From: Capitulum mitella
Lineage: Eukaryota > Arthropoda > Thecostraca > Pollicipedomorpha > Pollicipedidae
Direction of reading: 5' to 3'
Assembly (NCBI GenBank): GCA_030062745.1
Contig: CP099852.1
Span: 22,714,266 to 22,778,265 of the forward strand
Length of the DNA: 64,000 nucleotides
Positions 49,720-60,844 of this stretch are shown one piece after another. The notes under the pieces are model-generated. The model saw only the letters and a list, made by a program, of their open reading frames with translations, was not told the DNA's origin and did no database searches. Both the position numbers and the translations under genes were made by a program. Numbering within the stretch: the first letter of the stretch is position 1; every line of letters starts with the position of its first letter.

Positions 49720-50090
49720 ACTTTGGAAAGCGGACCAAAATATCGGACCAGGGACGGGACAGGGGACCGGGGACGATATCACGGTCGGGAACAGGAGAGC
49801 AGGGATGGGGTACAGGGGCCGCGACAAAGGACCAAGACAGCGGACCACAGCAGCGGACCAGGGACGGGGCATGGGACGACTGGGGCACGGAGACACAGGG
49901 GCGGGGGTATGGGATCGCCGAGAAGGGAGCAGGGATGGGGACAGGGGACCAAGGGCACGAGATTTGGACAGGAGCCCGCGACAAAGGAACAGGGGCCGTG
50001 TCAGAGGACCAAGACTGTCAATCAGAACAGCAGATTAGGGACGAGACAGGGGGCCACGACAGGGGACACGGACGGAGCAAGGGAGAGTGG
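49720..50090 (+). repeat. GGGAC/GACCAGGG-rich degenerate minisatellite
   Basis: Words such as GACAGGGGACC, CAGGGACGGG and GGGGACAGGGG recur every 10-20 bp. Two plus-strand frames and minus-strand frames are open through it, which is expected of a purine-rich repeat lacking stop words. Related words occur at 61880-61900 and 63270-63290. Confidence 0.7.
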
Positions 50091-50269
50091 AAACAAAATG
50101 GAACCGGGGCAGGCTACCAAACACATTACTTCGAGGGAGCCAGGACAGGAAACGACGACGCGGGTCGAAACGGACTTCAACAGGGCCCCGAAGCAGATTA
50201 TAAAGTGTAGTCGCAGTTGGAGGATCCCAGGGAAACCCTGCACGTCCTGTGTCACAGAATTACACAACT

Positions 50270-50482
50270 GGCCCTGGAATGAAGGAATGTGGAACAGCGC
50301 TCAGTGCTTTTGCGGAACACTATCAAATAATATGGTAGTCCTGTGACGTCATCGACATATGAAGGATTTCTTTCTAGGCCCATAACTGTGCTGTTAAAAT
50401 ACCGATTTTCAAAAGTCTTTTTTTTTTAATGAAAAACAGCAGGCAGTGTACGTATGCCGCGAGTACGCGGCACCACCGCGCT
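50270..50482 (-). mobile_element. Element X terminus, solo fragment
   Basis: The reverse complement begins CTAGCGCGGTGGTGCCGCG and continues with a TTTTGAAAATCGGT word, a 'CTTCAT..GA(T/C)G' word and ATTTGATAG, in the same order as the left end of X at 24517-24700 and 57729-57900. Only about 210 bp of the element is present. Confidence 0.65.
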
Positions 50483-50489
50483 AGTTTCC

Positions 50490-51960
50490 GCCTGTTTCTT
50501 GGTTACGGTCAGCCAGTGGTTGGCCAGTGCAGTGAACCACACAGGCAGCCAGAACTTCCTCTTCCTTTTGCTCCGTCTCCATTTCCCCCGTTCCTCTCGG
50601 TTGCCTTTTGAAGTCAGGCCACCAACTTTTTCCCCATTTGCTTCACTGCATCGATATGTTTCCTCATCTCTTCACGGCTCTTTCTGTCCCGTCGAATCTT
50701 CCTTCTCAGTCATGGTCATGTCCCACAGGACGTCCTCTGTCTTCCCATCATCGGAAGACATCTGCAAGCAATGAAGGTACATATGCCACCACATACCAAG
50801 CCGAGTGTCAGAGCGAGTACTGGCACGACAGCACGGTACTTGGAACGTAAGGCTTTCCGTTGTATGCAGAATTAATATACTGCTCGAGAACTATTAGGAA
50901 TAATTACGCATGCTAAAATAAATAAAAGTAACAAGAAACCACCTTCATTATCGTAGGAAAGACTCAGATGTATGCGGAGACAAATGTATAACATCGCACT
51001 ACACGTTCCCATTCTAGACTCAAGTGCATTAGCAAGCACAGATAGCATACATCTAGGGGAGGCGAGATTTGGTAGGCCGCAGAAACTCTGGGTTCAGACA
51101 ATCGCTCTCACCGTTGCGTGCATCATCCTTCACCCTCTGCTGGCGTGGCGCTCACGGTCGCGCTGCGTCATTGGCGGCGACACTGCTCGCGCTCTCGCTC
51201 ACGTGCGATCGCCGTGGGTTTCTTGGCGGGCCTGTCCTGGCTGACGGTCACGCTCAGCCTCCACCGGCTCAACGCGGCGTCCGTGCTGCCGCTCGACCAT
51301 GGTCTTCGTCACGGCGTGCGTCTCTGAGCAAGACGGCGCGGGCCTCCCGTACTCTGCCGTGTCGCAAAACCCGACTTGGCATCCGGCGTCTTCCGTCCAC
51401 TGACGATAACATGCCACTGGATTATCTACACAATGTGCAGTCATACATCAGGAATACATGCAGAGACGCTTGTCTTAATGTCCACGTTCGCAAGTGGCAA
51501 GATTTTGGTCATAAAATGTAATTGTTTGTGAAACTACCAACGCTTTTTGGCAGTCGAGGAAGTCGACCCCAGGAGAGGTTCACCTACCTCCCCCGGCAAC
51601 ATTCGAAAGATCGGTTGCCGTATCCGCGACGAAGGACGTCTCCAGGGGCGTATACGTCACAGACATTGCCGGGTATTTCCCGGCTGTTTCGGTGATAAAA
51701 CACGTCCAGGACGTTTGGCAACACGGTTCGTGCCTCGGGTGCCTTGGGTGCCTTTGGACAACAGAAAAACCATCAGGCTGTTCCAGGTTCGTAATACCAA
51801 CCAGAGATGTTCACCTTTCAAAGCACATTGAGCTGGACATGTCCACATTTCATGACTGTTATAAAAGGATTATTAAAAGGCGGTTAACAGGTTTAACGGT
51901 AAAATCGAGCTTCAGCTCGAGGTCTCGTACTTCTTATGGGAGCGAGAAATTTGTTTTCTT
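50490..51960. other. No supported gene; short hydrophobic frame
   Basis: At 51118-51327 (+) a short frame contains a hydrophobic run (AIAVGFLAGLSWLTVTLSL) that could be a membrane segment. The preceding hydrophobic stretch is in a different frame and no splice structure is obvious, so I do not call a gene. Confidence 0.3.
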
Positions 51961-52430
51961 GACATGAAGACAATCGCGGTCGGACGCATGAAAACGTATA
52001 CGGGAAACACAGACATCCTGGTCAGAATGTTAGGTCGCAGCCAAGTGTCACTCAGCGCCGCGATGTCGTATTCATAAAGATGAAATTCGCGGCTAAGTAC
52101 GACGCTTTTAGGCTTCAAGGACAGTGTGTTGAGCGCGCAGATTTTCAGGTTCACGCCCTGATGATCCGCGCTCTAGACTTTCCCACCTCGGGAGCCGCGC
52201 TGACGGTGACGTGATCACCGGTCGCGGTGTCTTCCCGGTGCGGGTGCACCGTCCGCAAGCGGGACGGCTCACGGATCGAGGGTCGACCGGCGGCGAGGTC
52301 AAGGTCGCCCCCTCTGACCTAACACCGGACGGGCGTCGGTGAGAACCACCCGGCGGTTTAACATACGGCGTACATTTAGCAGGCCCGGAGCATGCTTTAT
52401 GTACGTCTATCCGCGTACGAATAGGCAAGT
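51961..52430 (-). mobile_element. APE-type LINE 5' fragment (related to LINE-1)
   Basis: Minus-strand start of an endonuclease frame: NLKICALNTLSLKPKS, then REFHLYEYDIAALSDTWLRP. It shares the pattern of the LINE-1 endonuclease N-terminus but is clearly diverged. A GC-rich leader at 52155-52430 precedes it. The rest of the element is missing. Confidence 0.65.
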
Positions 52431-52948
52431 TCCTAGACCCAATGTGTGTTAATTCTTTCTAAATTTGAAGTTTTCCAACAGTGTCACTCTGGTCTCTGTG
52501 GCTCTCTTGATTCTCGGTATCACATGGGGTTTGCGAGACCTCCGGTAAGCTAAGGGTGATTTGACCACTCGGGAGTGCACGGGTTAACTGATGGAAAGCT
52601 TTGCAAACCGTGTGGGAAGCAGTAATGTTCTAAAGCCCCGTTCGCTGTGCTGATCTATTGATTTTTCATTCATTCACCCATTCACTGTCGGGCCTCTTTC
52701 GAATTATCTGTAGCCACACGTTCAGAATTTTCTTGTGCTTTGGGGTTTCTTGGGGTCACGCATAAAGTTTAATGACATCACAAAAAAATGTTAACAGGAA
52801 ACAAGCTGGAGCCTCGACGCTAAAACTGCGTAGTTATAAAGAGGATGGACACAAATTTTGTGCAAACACACAAAACACAACCGGTAATGCCTAATCACAG
52901 GGACTGACACGTTTTCATAGTCCGTCATAGGTTTTTCTTTTTTCTCAC
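52431..52948. other. No gene recognised
   Basis: Unique AT-rich sequence up to the breakpoint of the copy C duplication. Confidence 0.5.
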
Positions 52949-53368
52949 ACGGTATTTTCTTTAGACTTCCACTATATCCCATTGTGGGCTTACGCCCGGA
53001 GTTGTAGGCCCAGCTCTTCTCCACTGGATCTGTTACTTCCCTGGCCAAGAGAGATATTAAGAAGTTCAACTGAGAGTCCAGGGTTGCTCGAGAAGAAGAA
53101 ATGTTTGACATTGTAAGGACGGCCATAGCTAGTGCATAGTCATGGCCATATTCATGAACGTGCGAGGGATATTAAACATTTGATCAGGCCCGGTTAGTGC
53201 GTGGTGAACGCTTTGGCCTACTGCGCAGGATGTCCAGAAAACACCACCCCGTTTACTTTTGTTGCATGACGATAACAAACACCCACTTCAAGAACAAAAT
53301 TGCCGTGGACTTGTGAAATGCAAACCTCAGAATAAAATGGCTTTAGATGCCGTAATGACCGACGAAAT

Positions 53369-53740
53369 TGGAACAGATGGAGTTCACGAGAAAGCTCGAG
53401 TATCTTCGGCCATAGCGATTGGGCGTTGGTCCCACAGACACGGAGGGTGCCGGACCGGGCGCTCACTCTCCAGCTGTGGCCGCCTCGCGCACCCCGCTGA
53501 CGGTGCCGCGACCGCCGGCCGCGGTAAGCTCTTGTTTGTTTGCTTTCTGACTTCTTTTTCCACGCACCAGTCAGGATTGACCATAAGCGTCGTAGTCAGA
53601 AGCCGAGTACTCTTGTGTCAAAACGTGTCTCGTCAGGAGTCAGTGGGTCGCCTGCGCACAGCCTGACTGTGCTGTGAAAACTGCGAAGCACAGGGCCTGA
53701 TCATCAAACCATCTGAGCTTTGCAGTTGAGATGTGTCTGT
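53369..53740 (-). mobile_element. LINE-1 5' end fragment upstream of Mab-21 copy C
   Basis: Same fragment and junctions as 20112-20480, head to head with the Mab-21 gene. Confidence 0.75.
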
Positions 53741-54219
53741 CAAACTATCTGACAATATTTGCAAGCAATGCGTTACTTGTAACTTACTGAAATTTCAACA
53801 AGCCGGTAAGAAATTGTACGAAATTAAGTAAATGTGCTCAATGAACAGCCCTGAGACCGCTGGCATGATCCGGTGGCTATGTGCCGATGGGGGTGCTGGA
53901 CACCGCTCGATCTGTCGTGGAATGCCTCATTGCTCTTTACTTCGCAAGAGAGCCAACTGTTCCCCAACATGTTCCCGACTTGTCCGAATCACAAACCGTA
54001 TATTCTGCAGCGGCTCTGAAAGCTGTCCTTTTCTCCTGTCGCGCGTGAGCCATCTCTGCGGTGAATCTCGCGACAACTCCGAACGGGGCCCCGTGCTCCG
54101 ACCTTGAGCCGGTCGCCTGTCAGCCGATGACGTCACAGGCAGGCGGCAGCGCTGCCACCGCCTTGTGTGGCCGTCGCGCGCGGCGACGGCGGCCAGTCGG
54201 CCATCGCCAGCCGGATGAG

Positions 54220-56238
54220 ATGGAGCAAGACAAGCGGGACGAGCTTACGCAGAAGACAGAGCGGTTACTGCGTCAGTGCGGCGACCATGCCGAGCTCGTC
54301 ATCGAAACCTCCCTTCTGAGGGATGAGATCCAGTATCCAGTCCTCAGAATCGGAAGGCTCTTTCCGAGGGAGCAGATGCTGGCGGCCAGCATGCTGAATT
54401 ATGCGCCCCTGATGCGCGCACTGCAGGTCGGCCTGGCAGGGTGCCGGTGCTCGCCACTTGGTCAACTCACTGTACAAAGCACCTCGATCTCCGGCAGCCA
54501 GTTGGAAGGCGTAGACCAGTGGCAGGATATCGACGGTTTATTATCTGACGTGGACGTGATGCACGAGCTGGGGCCAGTGCAGTGGACGTCGCCTGCTACC
54601 CAGAACTGGCCGGACGCGGCAGAGGCGGCGTCTGAGGCGGCAGCGCGACTGACGGTCATCCCCACCGACATCTCTGGCTTCGTGCGCGTAATGCAGGTGC
54701 GGCTGCCAGACTGTCAGCATCAGGAGCCTCTGCCATTTTCCGCCGCATCCGTCCGCCAACTGTGGAAAAATTTTCTACGCATGATTATGAAACCTCACGT
54801 AGAGCTGAGCGTCAACGGACCAGCGGTGAACTGCAGCACTGACGATGATCCTGCGGGAGATGACCACGTGCCGTGCTTGCGAGCACCCGGGTGGCCCAAC
54901 GACGAGTTCCTGACACGTCAGCGCGAGTGCGACTGGCCGTCGGCGGCAGCGCGCGAAGACATTGGACGGTTCGGAACACACCTGGTGCCGGTCGGCTACC
55001 GGGGCAGCGTCACGGAGCAGACTGAGTGGCGGCTGTCCTTCTCCCGAGTCGAGGTGGTCGCCTCCTGGCACCTGAGTAGGATTCAGAAACAAGTTCTGAG
55101 AGCGCTTAAAGCATGCAAAAAGTGTCTAGGAGTGGACGGTAAGCACCTGAAATCGTACTACATGAAGACAGCTCTCTTCTGGCTGTGCGAGCAAAAACCC
55201 TCTGAGCACTGGCGAGGCGTTATCCAAGGAGCTCGCTGGGTTCTTGACCGTCTGGAGAAAGCCGTCGACGCCCGTCAGCTGCCCTGCTTTTTCTGGACCG
55301 ACATCAATCTGCTGCAGCCGCTGACGCCGCAGGAGCTGGAGACGATGCAGCGTACGATTGGCCTTATGCGGAGTCATCTGACGTGGTTGATGATGCGCTC
55401 ACGCGTAGAACAGGATGAATTTGTCGAGCACTCGCTGCTCATCGGCTCGGATCAGTTGCTGACCGAGCGCCAGGTGCGCGTGTGCCTGGCGCGTGGCTTG
55501 GTGAGGAATGGCGTGGAAGATGCGATATGGCAACGACTAGAGAACGAGAACTATGTGGGCATCGACCGGCTAATCCCGGTGATGCTGCGCTCGTCAGCGT
55601 CAACCGAGCTGGCGCAGTTTCATACTCTGGCGAAGGACTCCACACGCTTGCACGTGAGGCTGTTTCAGGCAATGCTCGTGGCGCCGGACGACGCGGTTGG
55701 TGCGGCGCGGCTGGAGCGGCGCGGTGAGCACGCCTTCAGCTGGGACGTGGCGCCGCTGATGGAGCTGCTCACCGCCGAGGACGTGAAGGCGATCTTCTTC
55801 CAGCCGGCGACGGTGCGCGCCTGGTGGCAGCAGCATCGGCCGCCCACCCTGCCGGACGACCCGCTCAGCGTTCGCGGCCTGGCCCAGCTAGTGACGGACA
55901 CGCGGCTGCTCATTGAAGTCCTCAGCAGGAGCGTCCACGACTTTCGCGAAACGGTAGAGAGGAAAGCCGAGACCTGGAAGAAAAGAAGTGCGCGTCGTCC
56001 GCTGGAGACGTACGAGGAGGCCTGGCGAGCGGCGCTGGCCGGTTTCCCTTGGCCTGGACTGGCCTCGCTCCTGCAGCGCCTTGAGATCGCCGATAAGGAG
56101 ACGGCGCAGCGCATGGCAGCACTGTGGCACCGGGAGATGCTGCGTCACTGGACCGACCCGGACGTCCGGGCCGAGTACGAGAGGATCCGCACCTCACTGC
56201 CCGATCCGTGGCACCTGCGGCCCTTCCTCCTGTTGTAG
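54220..56238 (+). CDS. Mab-21/cGAS-like nucleotidyltransferase-fold protein, copy C
   Basis: Intact single-exon frame, 672 codons from the conserved ATG at 54220 (MEQDKRDEL, context GATGAGATGG). The frame is open further upstream but that part shifts in copy B. Features by residue: N-terminal helix about 1-60; Gly92-Ser93 loop; Asp110-x-Asp112 (SDVDVM); acidic pair 214-215 before VPCLRAPGWP; HLVPVGYRGS about 254-263; EWRLSFSRVE 269-278; helical Mab-21 domain to about 390, with LKSYYMKTALFWLCE 310-324 and FFWTDINLLQPL about 357-368. Residues 400-672 have no recognised domain. Typical Mab-21 proteins are near 360 residues, so the tail is an extension. In characterised cGLRs the Gly-Ser and three acidic residues support cyclic-dinucleotide synthesis; here they look present, but activity is not shown. 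Confidence 0.85.
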   Translation: MEQDKRDELTQKTERLLRQCGDHAELVIETSLLRDEIQYPVLRIGRLFPREQMLAASMLNYAPLMRALQVGLAGCRCSPLGQLTVQSTSISGSQLEGVDQWQDIDGLLSDVDVMHELGPVQWTSPATQNWPDAAEAASEAAARLTVIPTDISGFVRVMQVRLPDCQHQEPLPFSAASVRQLWKNFLRMIMKPHVELSVNGPAVNCSTDDDPAGDDHVPCLRAPGWPNDEFLTRQRECDWPSAAAREDIGRFGTHLVPVGYRGSVTEQTEWRLSFSRVEVVASWHLSRIQKQVLRALKACKKCLGVDGKHLKSYYMKTALFWLCEQKPSEHWRGVIQGARWVLDRLEKAVDARQLPCFFWTDINLLQPLTPQELETMQRTIGLMRSHLTWLMMRSRVEQDEFVEHSLLIGSDQLLTERQVRVCLARGLVRNGVEDAIWQRLENENYVGIDRLIPVMLRSSASTELAQFHTLAKDSTRLHVRLFQAMLVAPDDAVGAARLERRGEHAFSWDVAPLMELLTAEDVKAIFFQPATVRAWWQQHRPPTLPDDPLSVRGLAQLVTDTRLLIEVLSRSVHDFRETVERKAETWKKRSARRPLETYEEAWRAALAGFPWPGLASLLQRLEIADKETAQRMAALWHREMLRHWTDPDVRAEYERIRTSLPDPWHLRPFLLL

Positions 56239-56250
56239 GGCCTCAGCAGG

Positions 56251-56275
56251 CTCTGGAGACTGAAGGTCTCCAGAG
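56251..56275 (+). terminator. Stem-loop after the Mab-21 stop, copy C
   Basis: Identical to 22991-23015: 10-bp stem, 5-nt loop, 12 nt after the stop codon. Confidence 0.4.
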
Positions 56276-56930
56276 TCTGGTGTGTTGGTAAGCCGGCAAG
56301 GATGGCACGCGTCTGTCTGGTACAGACGTCAATACAATCGTGGCGTCGGATTTGTAGTGGTTCTGCATCTTGTGGTGGGCAGCAACGGTCCACAGCTGAC
56401 TTCCGGCCAGCTGGCCGCCTAGCTGTTGGAAATCTCCCTGAGTGAGGTTGGTCTCGTGCCCTCTCGACTGTACGTGGCCTCATTCACTTTTCTCCCTCGA
56501 ACAAAACCAGACATACTAAGAGAGCGGAGTAGTCATTGGCCACAAAAAGTTTTCGCCTGTTTCGCTGTGTGAAAATTCCATGCTGTTGCACTGATGGCGT
56601 CGCCTCTCCTTTTACAGCATTTAATTGCATTTGAAATGGGATTTGTCTTGGAAATGCTCGAAAAAAATCCAAGCAACATCCCATCCCTCCGTTGTCGAAC
56701 TATGGCCTATCCCACATTGCTTTTCTTTTTGTCCACTACCTTGCAAACATACTTATAATTTGTTGCTTTCGGCAAGTACCGTTTATTTTGGCTGTGGAAG
56801 CCGCTGACATCTGATGTACATACAGGTAAGAACAGGAACCCTGGTCAAGCCCGGTTAAACCTGTGGTTTGGACGGATCACAACTCGCATATCTAATTCGG
56901 ATTTATTCTCTTTGCATTTCTCTGTCTGTA

Positions 56931-57057
<127 letters not shown>

Positions 57058-57059
57058 AT

Positions 57060-57063
<4 letters not shown>

Positions 57064-57096
<33 letters not shown>
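57064..57096. repeat. (AT)n microsatellite
   Basis: About 16 units directly after the CT array. Confidence 0.9.
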
Positions 57097-57099
<3 letters not shown>

Positions 57100-57347
57100 A
57101 GGGCGAGATAAAGAAATAGATCACTTAATGCTTTGTTCCATACTTTCTGCCTATTTTTCTTTTTTTTGTAATAATCCCCTGCCCGTTAATGGTCAGAGAG
57201 GAGCGCCCTTCCATGCCCGTGTGACCCAATTACGTAAAATGCCATGGTTTCTACACGGCTTGAAGAATCACCTCGAGCACACCGCTCCCCGTTATTCTTT
57301 TTTCTTAAATCTACTCCCGCCGCCGATGATATTTAGTGAACGGCCTC

Positions 57348-57394
57348 GCGAACCGGGCAAGCAGGTAGGAAGCTAGTAACGCCGCCCGGTTCGC
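57348..57394. repeat. Conserved hairpin, copy C
   Basis: GCGAACCGGGC (57348-57358) and GCCCGGTTCGC (57384-57394), 25-nt loop, same as copy A. Confidence 0.8.
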
Positions 57395-57399
57395 AAGAA

Positions 57400-57728
57400 A
57401 TACCATATTTGGGTGTTAAATGGGGTTAGTTAAAAAGAACATTCATAAATCAATAAAAGAAAACACCAAAAGAGAACAGCAATGCAAAAGACGAATTTAA
57501 AGAACACACTTCGACGTTTTTACAATTTCAATATGCTGTGGACAAACGAATCACGTGACTAAATTTAATTGGCTTGATCAACTGCTGATGTTGTGTTTTC
57601 GAGTGATTTTTGTACTTGTCCAAAAGACACTTTTTCACATTTTGTGGAGTTTGTGTTATTTCCTGGGGCACAAGGAATCCTAGGAAATATCTTGGCAATT
57701 ACACCATTCCATGTTTTAAGAACGCTGA
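57400..57728 (-). mobile_element. LINE-2 3' tail fragment
   Basis: C-terminal tail of the LINE-2 frame (LKTWNGVIAKIFPRIP, ending DQAN-stop at 57565) plus 3'UTR. It is cut at the X insertion point, as in copy A. The RT part is absent here. Confidence 0.75.
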
Positions 57729-58674
57729 CTAGCGCGGTCATGCCGCGTCCACGCGGCAATGTGGAGTATGCCTCTGGTTTTTAATTAAGAAAAGAATTTT
57801 GAAAATCGGTCCATAAATAGAAAAGTTACAAGGCTCGAAAGGAATCCTTCATGGATACCTGATGTCACAGGGCTGCCATATCATTTGGTAGCATGTTGCG
57901 CAAAACTACTGCAGTTTTGTTATTCATTTATTCACTCATTGCGATATGCAGGGACACAAACGGAAACAAAACAACGCAGTGATATGCAACGAATTATGAC
58001 AAACGGAATTGCATCGAAGAGCGGTCCTACGGCACCCGTAGGTTTCCAATGACGTCATGAGCATTTGAATTTGCACAGAGGAGTCTCTAACCTTGGTTAC
58101 GCTTATGCCTCTGTTATGTGCCATCGCCAAAATCGACTTGATTGTGTTAGCCAGGACTTCTTAAACCTAAAAAGCACACCAAAAGACGGCGTGCGTGCTC
58201 CTGTGTCTGTTCAAAGTGGTTTCGGCTCACCATCTGGCACTCGGAGTTTAATACGTCCTTTTGTAGCCGACCATTTCCCGTGTGGCAAAACCGCCCTCGG
58301 ACAGCCCGACACCACCTTCTGTCAGTCGACTTTTGAAATGGTCACTGCACTTTTCTGGAAGAAAAACACCCGAATTCCACGCACAATTGAACGGTGAACA
58401 TTATCAAAGCACCTCAGATGCCATTGCACGCGACGCGAAAAAATCACTCTTGTCTTTCGGAGCCACTTTCCACCGCGCTAAATAGGGGACGCCATGCCAC
58501 CGCCGAGGCGATAGTCAGCTGACACCTACGGTCACGTGACAACACGATTGGCCGAAACTTTTTCGGCAATTTTCGGGCATTTCCAGGCGTTTTTCGGCAC
58601 TTTTGAGCAAAACCACATAACATCGTTATGTGGTTGATACCAGTTTTGCAATGCGCTTCGATCGACACCAAAGT
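57729..58674. mobile_element. Element X, copy C (incomplete)
   Basis: Begins with the same CTAGCGCGGTCATGCCGCG end inside LINE-2 and runs to the duplication breakpoint. Directly after it (58675-58748), the stretch GAGTACGCCTTTGATTTTTA and following bases repeat 57764-57833, so a second X fragment is joined here. Confidence 0.65.
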
Positions 58675-58749
58675 TGAGTACGCCTTTGATTTTTAATTAA
58701 GAAAAGAATTTTGAAAATCGATCCATAAATAGCAAAGTTACAAGGCTCC

Positions 58750-59994
58750 GTTTCTGGCACGGCGATTGTGAACATCAACTTTCGGAAATGGGTGTTGGCT
58801 CCACGCATTTCCATACGCAGAAAATAAACGACGTCATGAAATGGACGACGTTTGCAGCGGGTGCGATGGTTGCAAGTGGACTTCTCTGATTATCTGCAAA
58901 ATATTCCGCCTAAGTGGTCCGTGCAAGACGAAACAGCCCGTATGATCCGAAGATCGGCATTTGTTTGTTTGTTTGCCTGGGTTTTCATCCTGTGTTAACC
59001 CTGACTCGTCAGGCATGCATTCCAGCGTTCACTCATATGTATGTACTTGCGTGCATGCGTACGGAGTGCATGCATGGGTGCGGAAATCCGTACGCATGTG
59101 CGTGCTTGCTGTGCGGTTGCCGTCCGTACCAAAACCGGTCTTCAGCCTGCGTTTTTCATCGCGTTTAAACCTGGCGTGACTGCGTGCGCAAGAACGCTCC
59201 CACAAACGTGTGTGCCAACAGGGTGTGGTGTCTTCTGAGGTAGAAATTGATTGGCAGAGTCGTGGGAAATGCTCGTAATGTGTGCGGTTACGACGCTGCC
59301 AATTACGAAAAACCTTGACCTTTGCCTCCACGTTTTTTTTTTGTGAAGATACACTAGTCATTCTCACATCGATAAACCATTATCGTGTATTCCACTGCAA
59401 GAAACTGTTGTCTGTTTTTTTTTTATTTATTGGAAGTCCTTGATCTGGAGCGTTTCAGTCACACTTCTCTCGAGCCAAAAGCTGATGATTAGAGCTCATG
59501 CCTGTTCCTCTTATGCTGCTAGACGGCCATTTAAGACATCCGGATTTGGAAGCTCATCACTGCGTATTGTGACCTTCCTTTGTCCTTTTCTTACTTGTAA
59601 CAGAGACGTTACGTGTGGATTTCTCACTTGCTCTCGAAATATTGGAGTTTGGATTCAGCTGCGGTTCGAACGGACCTTGGCTGAAGTGTAGTGCGTTCAT
59701 AACCTCCCGTTTGGCGTGTCACACCGTACGCCCTCTCTGCAGCTCGATATTCCATCACACCAGAGATCCGCCACTTGGCCCATCACTTCTGTGTTGAACT
59801 TTGACCTTCGTTTTGCCTTGCCACCTTGGTCGTGCGACCTTGACAGCATGTCTCGGCCCTGTGTTGAGTCGTGACCTCCGGGATGAAGATTGCCACCGCG
59901 TCTGACCTGTGTAGTGACGCCTGCCGTTCGCTTTGCCCTTGACCCCCGCGATGTCCTCCGACCCGTCTGCTGACCTCTGACCTCTGCGCTCCAG
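58750..59994. other. No gene recognised; probable intron end
   Basis: No coding signal. The last 200 bp is C/T-rich with repeated TGACC(T/C) words and ends in a good acceptor, CTCTGCGCTCCAG, at 59994. Confidence 0.45.
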
Positions 59995-60556
59995 GCCGTG
60001 GCGCCACCCCGCGGCGGACCCCCACCGGCGCGGTCACGTGACCTACTACCGCCCGCGGCCCGAGCACGACCGGCACGCCCTGAGGCGATACGAGCGTCCC
60101 GATAGTGGGTACCGGCCGGTCCCTGCGTCCTTCACCGGGCGGCGGCCGCACTACCAGGGACACCACCCGGCCACGGAACGCTACGCCGTCCAGGAGCACT
60201 ACCCGGCCCGGTACCCGGCTCAGTACCCGGCGCAGTACCCGACCCCGGAACACGGCCAGGTCGAGCGGATCTCCTTTGGTGCCCCGTTCACGCAGCGGCC
60301 GATCCTGCGGCCACCCGTGAGCACAGCTCCGGCGGGTCGGCCACCCCTGGAGACCACCGCCGGAGGTCGGCCACCCCTGGAGACCGCCCCGGTGGGTCAG
60401 CCATCCCTGGACCGGCGGGTCATAAAAGTGACGCCGGCTGCGAGCGCCAACGCCGTCCGTGAGGAGGAGCCGGAGACGCCGGCCAAGGTGTTCAACACCA
60501 GCGGCGTGGATCCGGCCTCCAGCACCTACATGAAGAACACCGAGCTGCTGGTCAAG
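59995..60556 (+). CDS. Probable internal exon of a proline-rich protein, unrecognised
   Basis: A GC-rich open frame between a pyrimidine-rich AG acceptor (59994) and a GTGTGT donor (60557). One base completes a codon at the left and the exon ends on a whole codon. The translation is rich in Pro, Arg, Tyr and His, with a short tandem (ARYPAQYPAQYP, about 60208-60240) and a longer one built on GRPPLET/GQPSLDR (three units, about 60337-60417). It ends in an ordinary-looking stretch, FNTSGVDPASSTYMKNTELL. Codon use is strongly GC-ending, unlike the surrounding repeats. I do not recognise the family; neighbouring exons are not identifiable in the window. Confidence 0.5.
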
Positions 60557-60844
60557 GTGTGTATGCTGTGTATGCGGACGGAGAAGGGATGCTGTTCTGA
60601 TGTGAAACGCGGGGCCGAAAGGGAGGGTAACGGCCAGCGGTAATCACCTGCGGTCGCTTGTTTCTGCACAGGTTCGATGCACATAAGTTATTCGAACTGC
60701 ATGTATTAGGAATGACATGCCAGGAAAACCGCTCATTTTGTAGACATTTGTGGTGCGAACGAGCAGTCATCTGCATGGAGCTTCAGTAGCGTTAGTCCCA
60801 TGTGTGACGCATTTCTCTGTTCTTCATCGGCCGCGCTCGTGTTT

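Noticed and set aside
49413..50210. 265-codon Gly/Asp/Arg-rich frame
   Set aside because: Most of it is the GGGAC degenerate repeat, which is open in two plus frames at once; no domain or start context.
51118..51327. Membrane-protein exon (resembling TMEM135-like hydrophobic segments)
   Set aside because: Only one hydrophobic run, frame breaks just upstream, no splice sites found; similarity is too loose.
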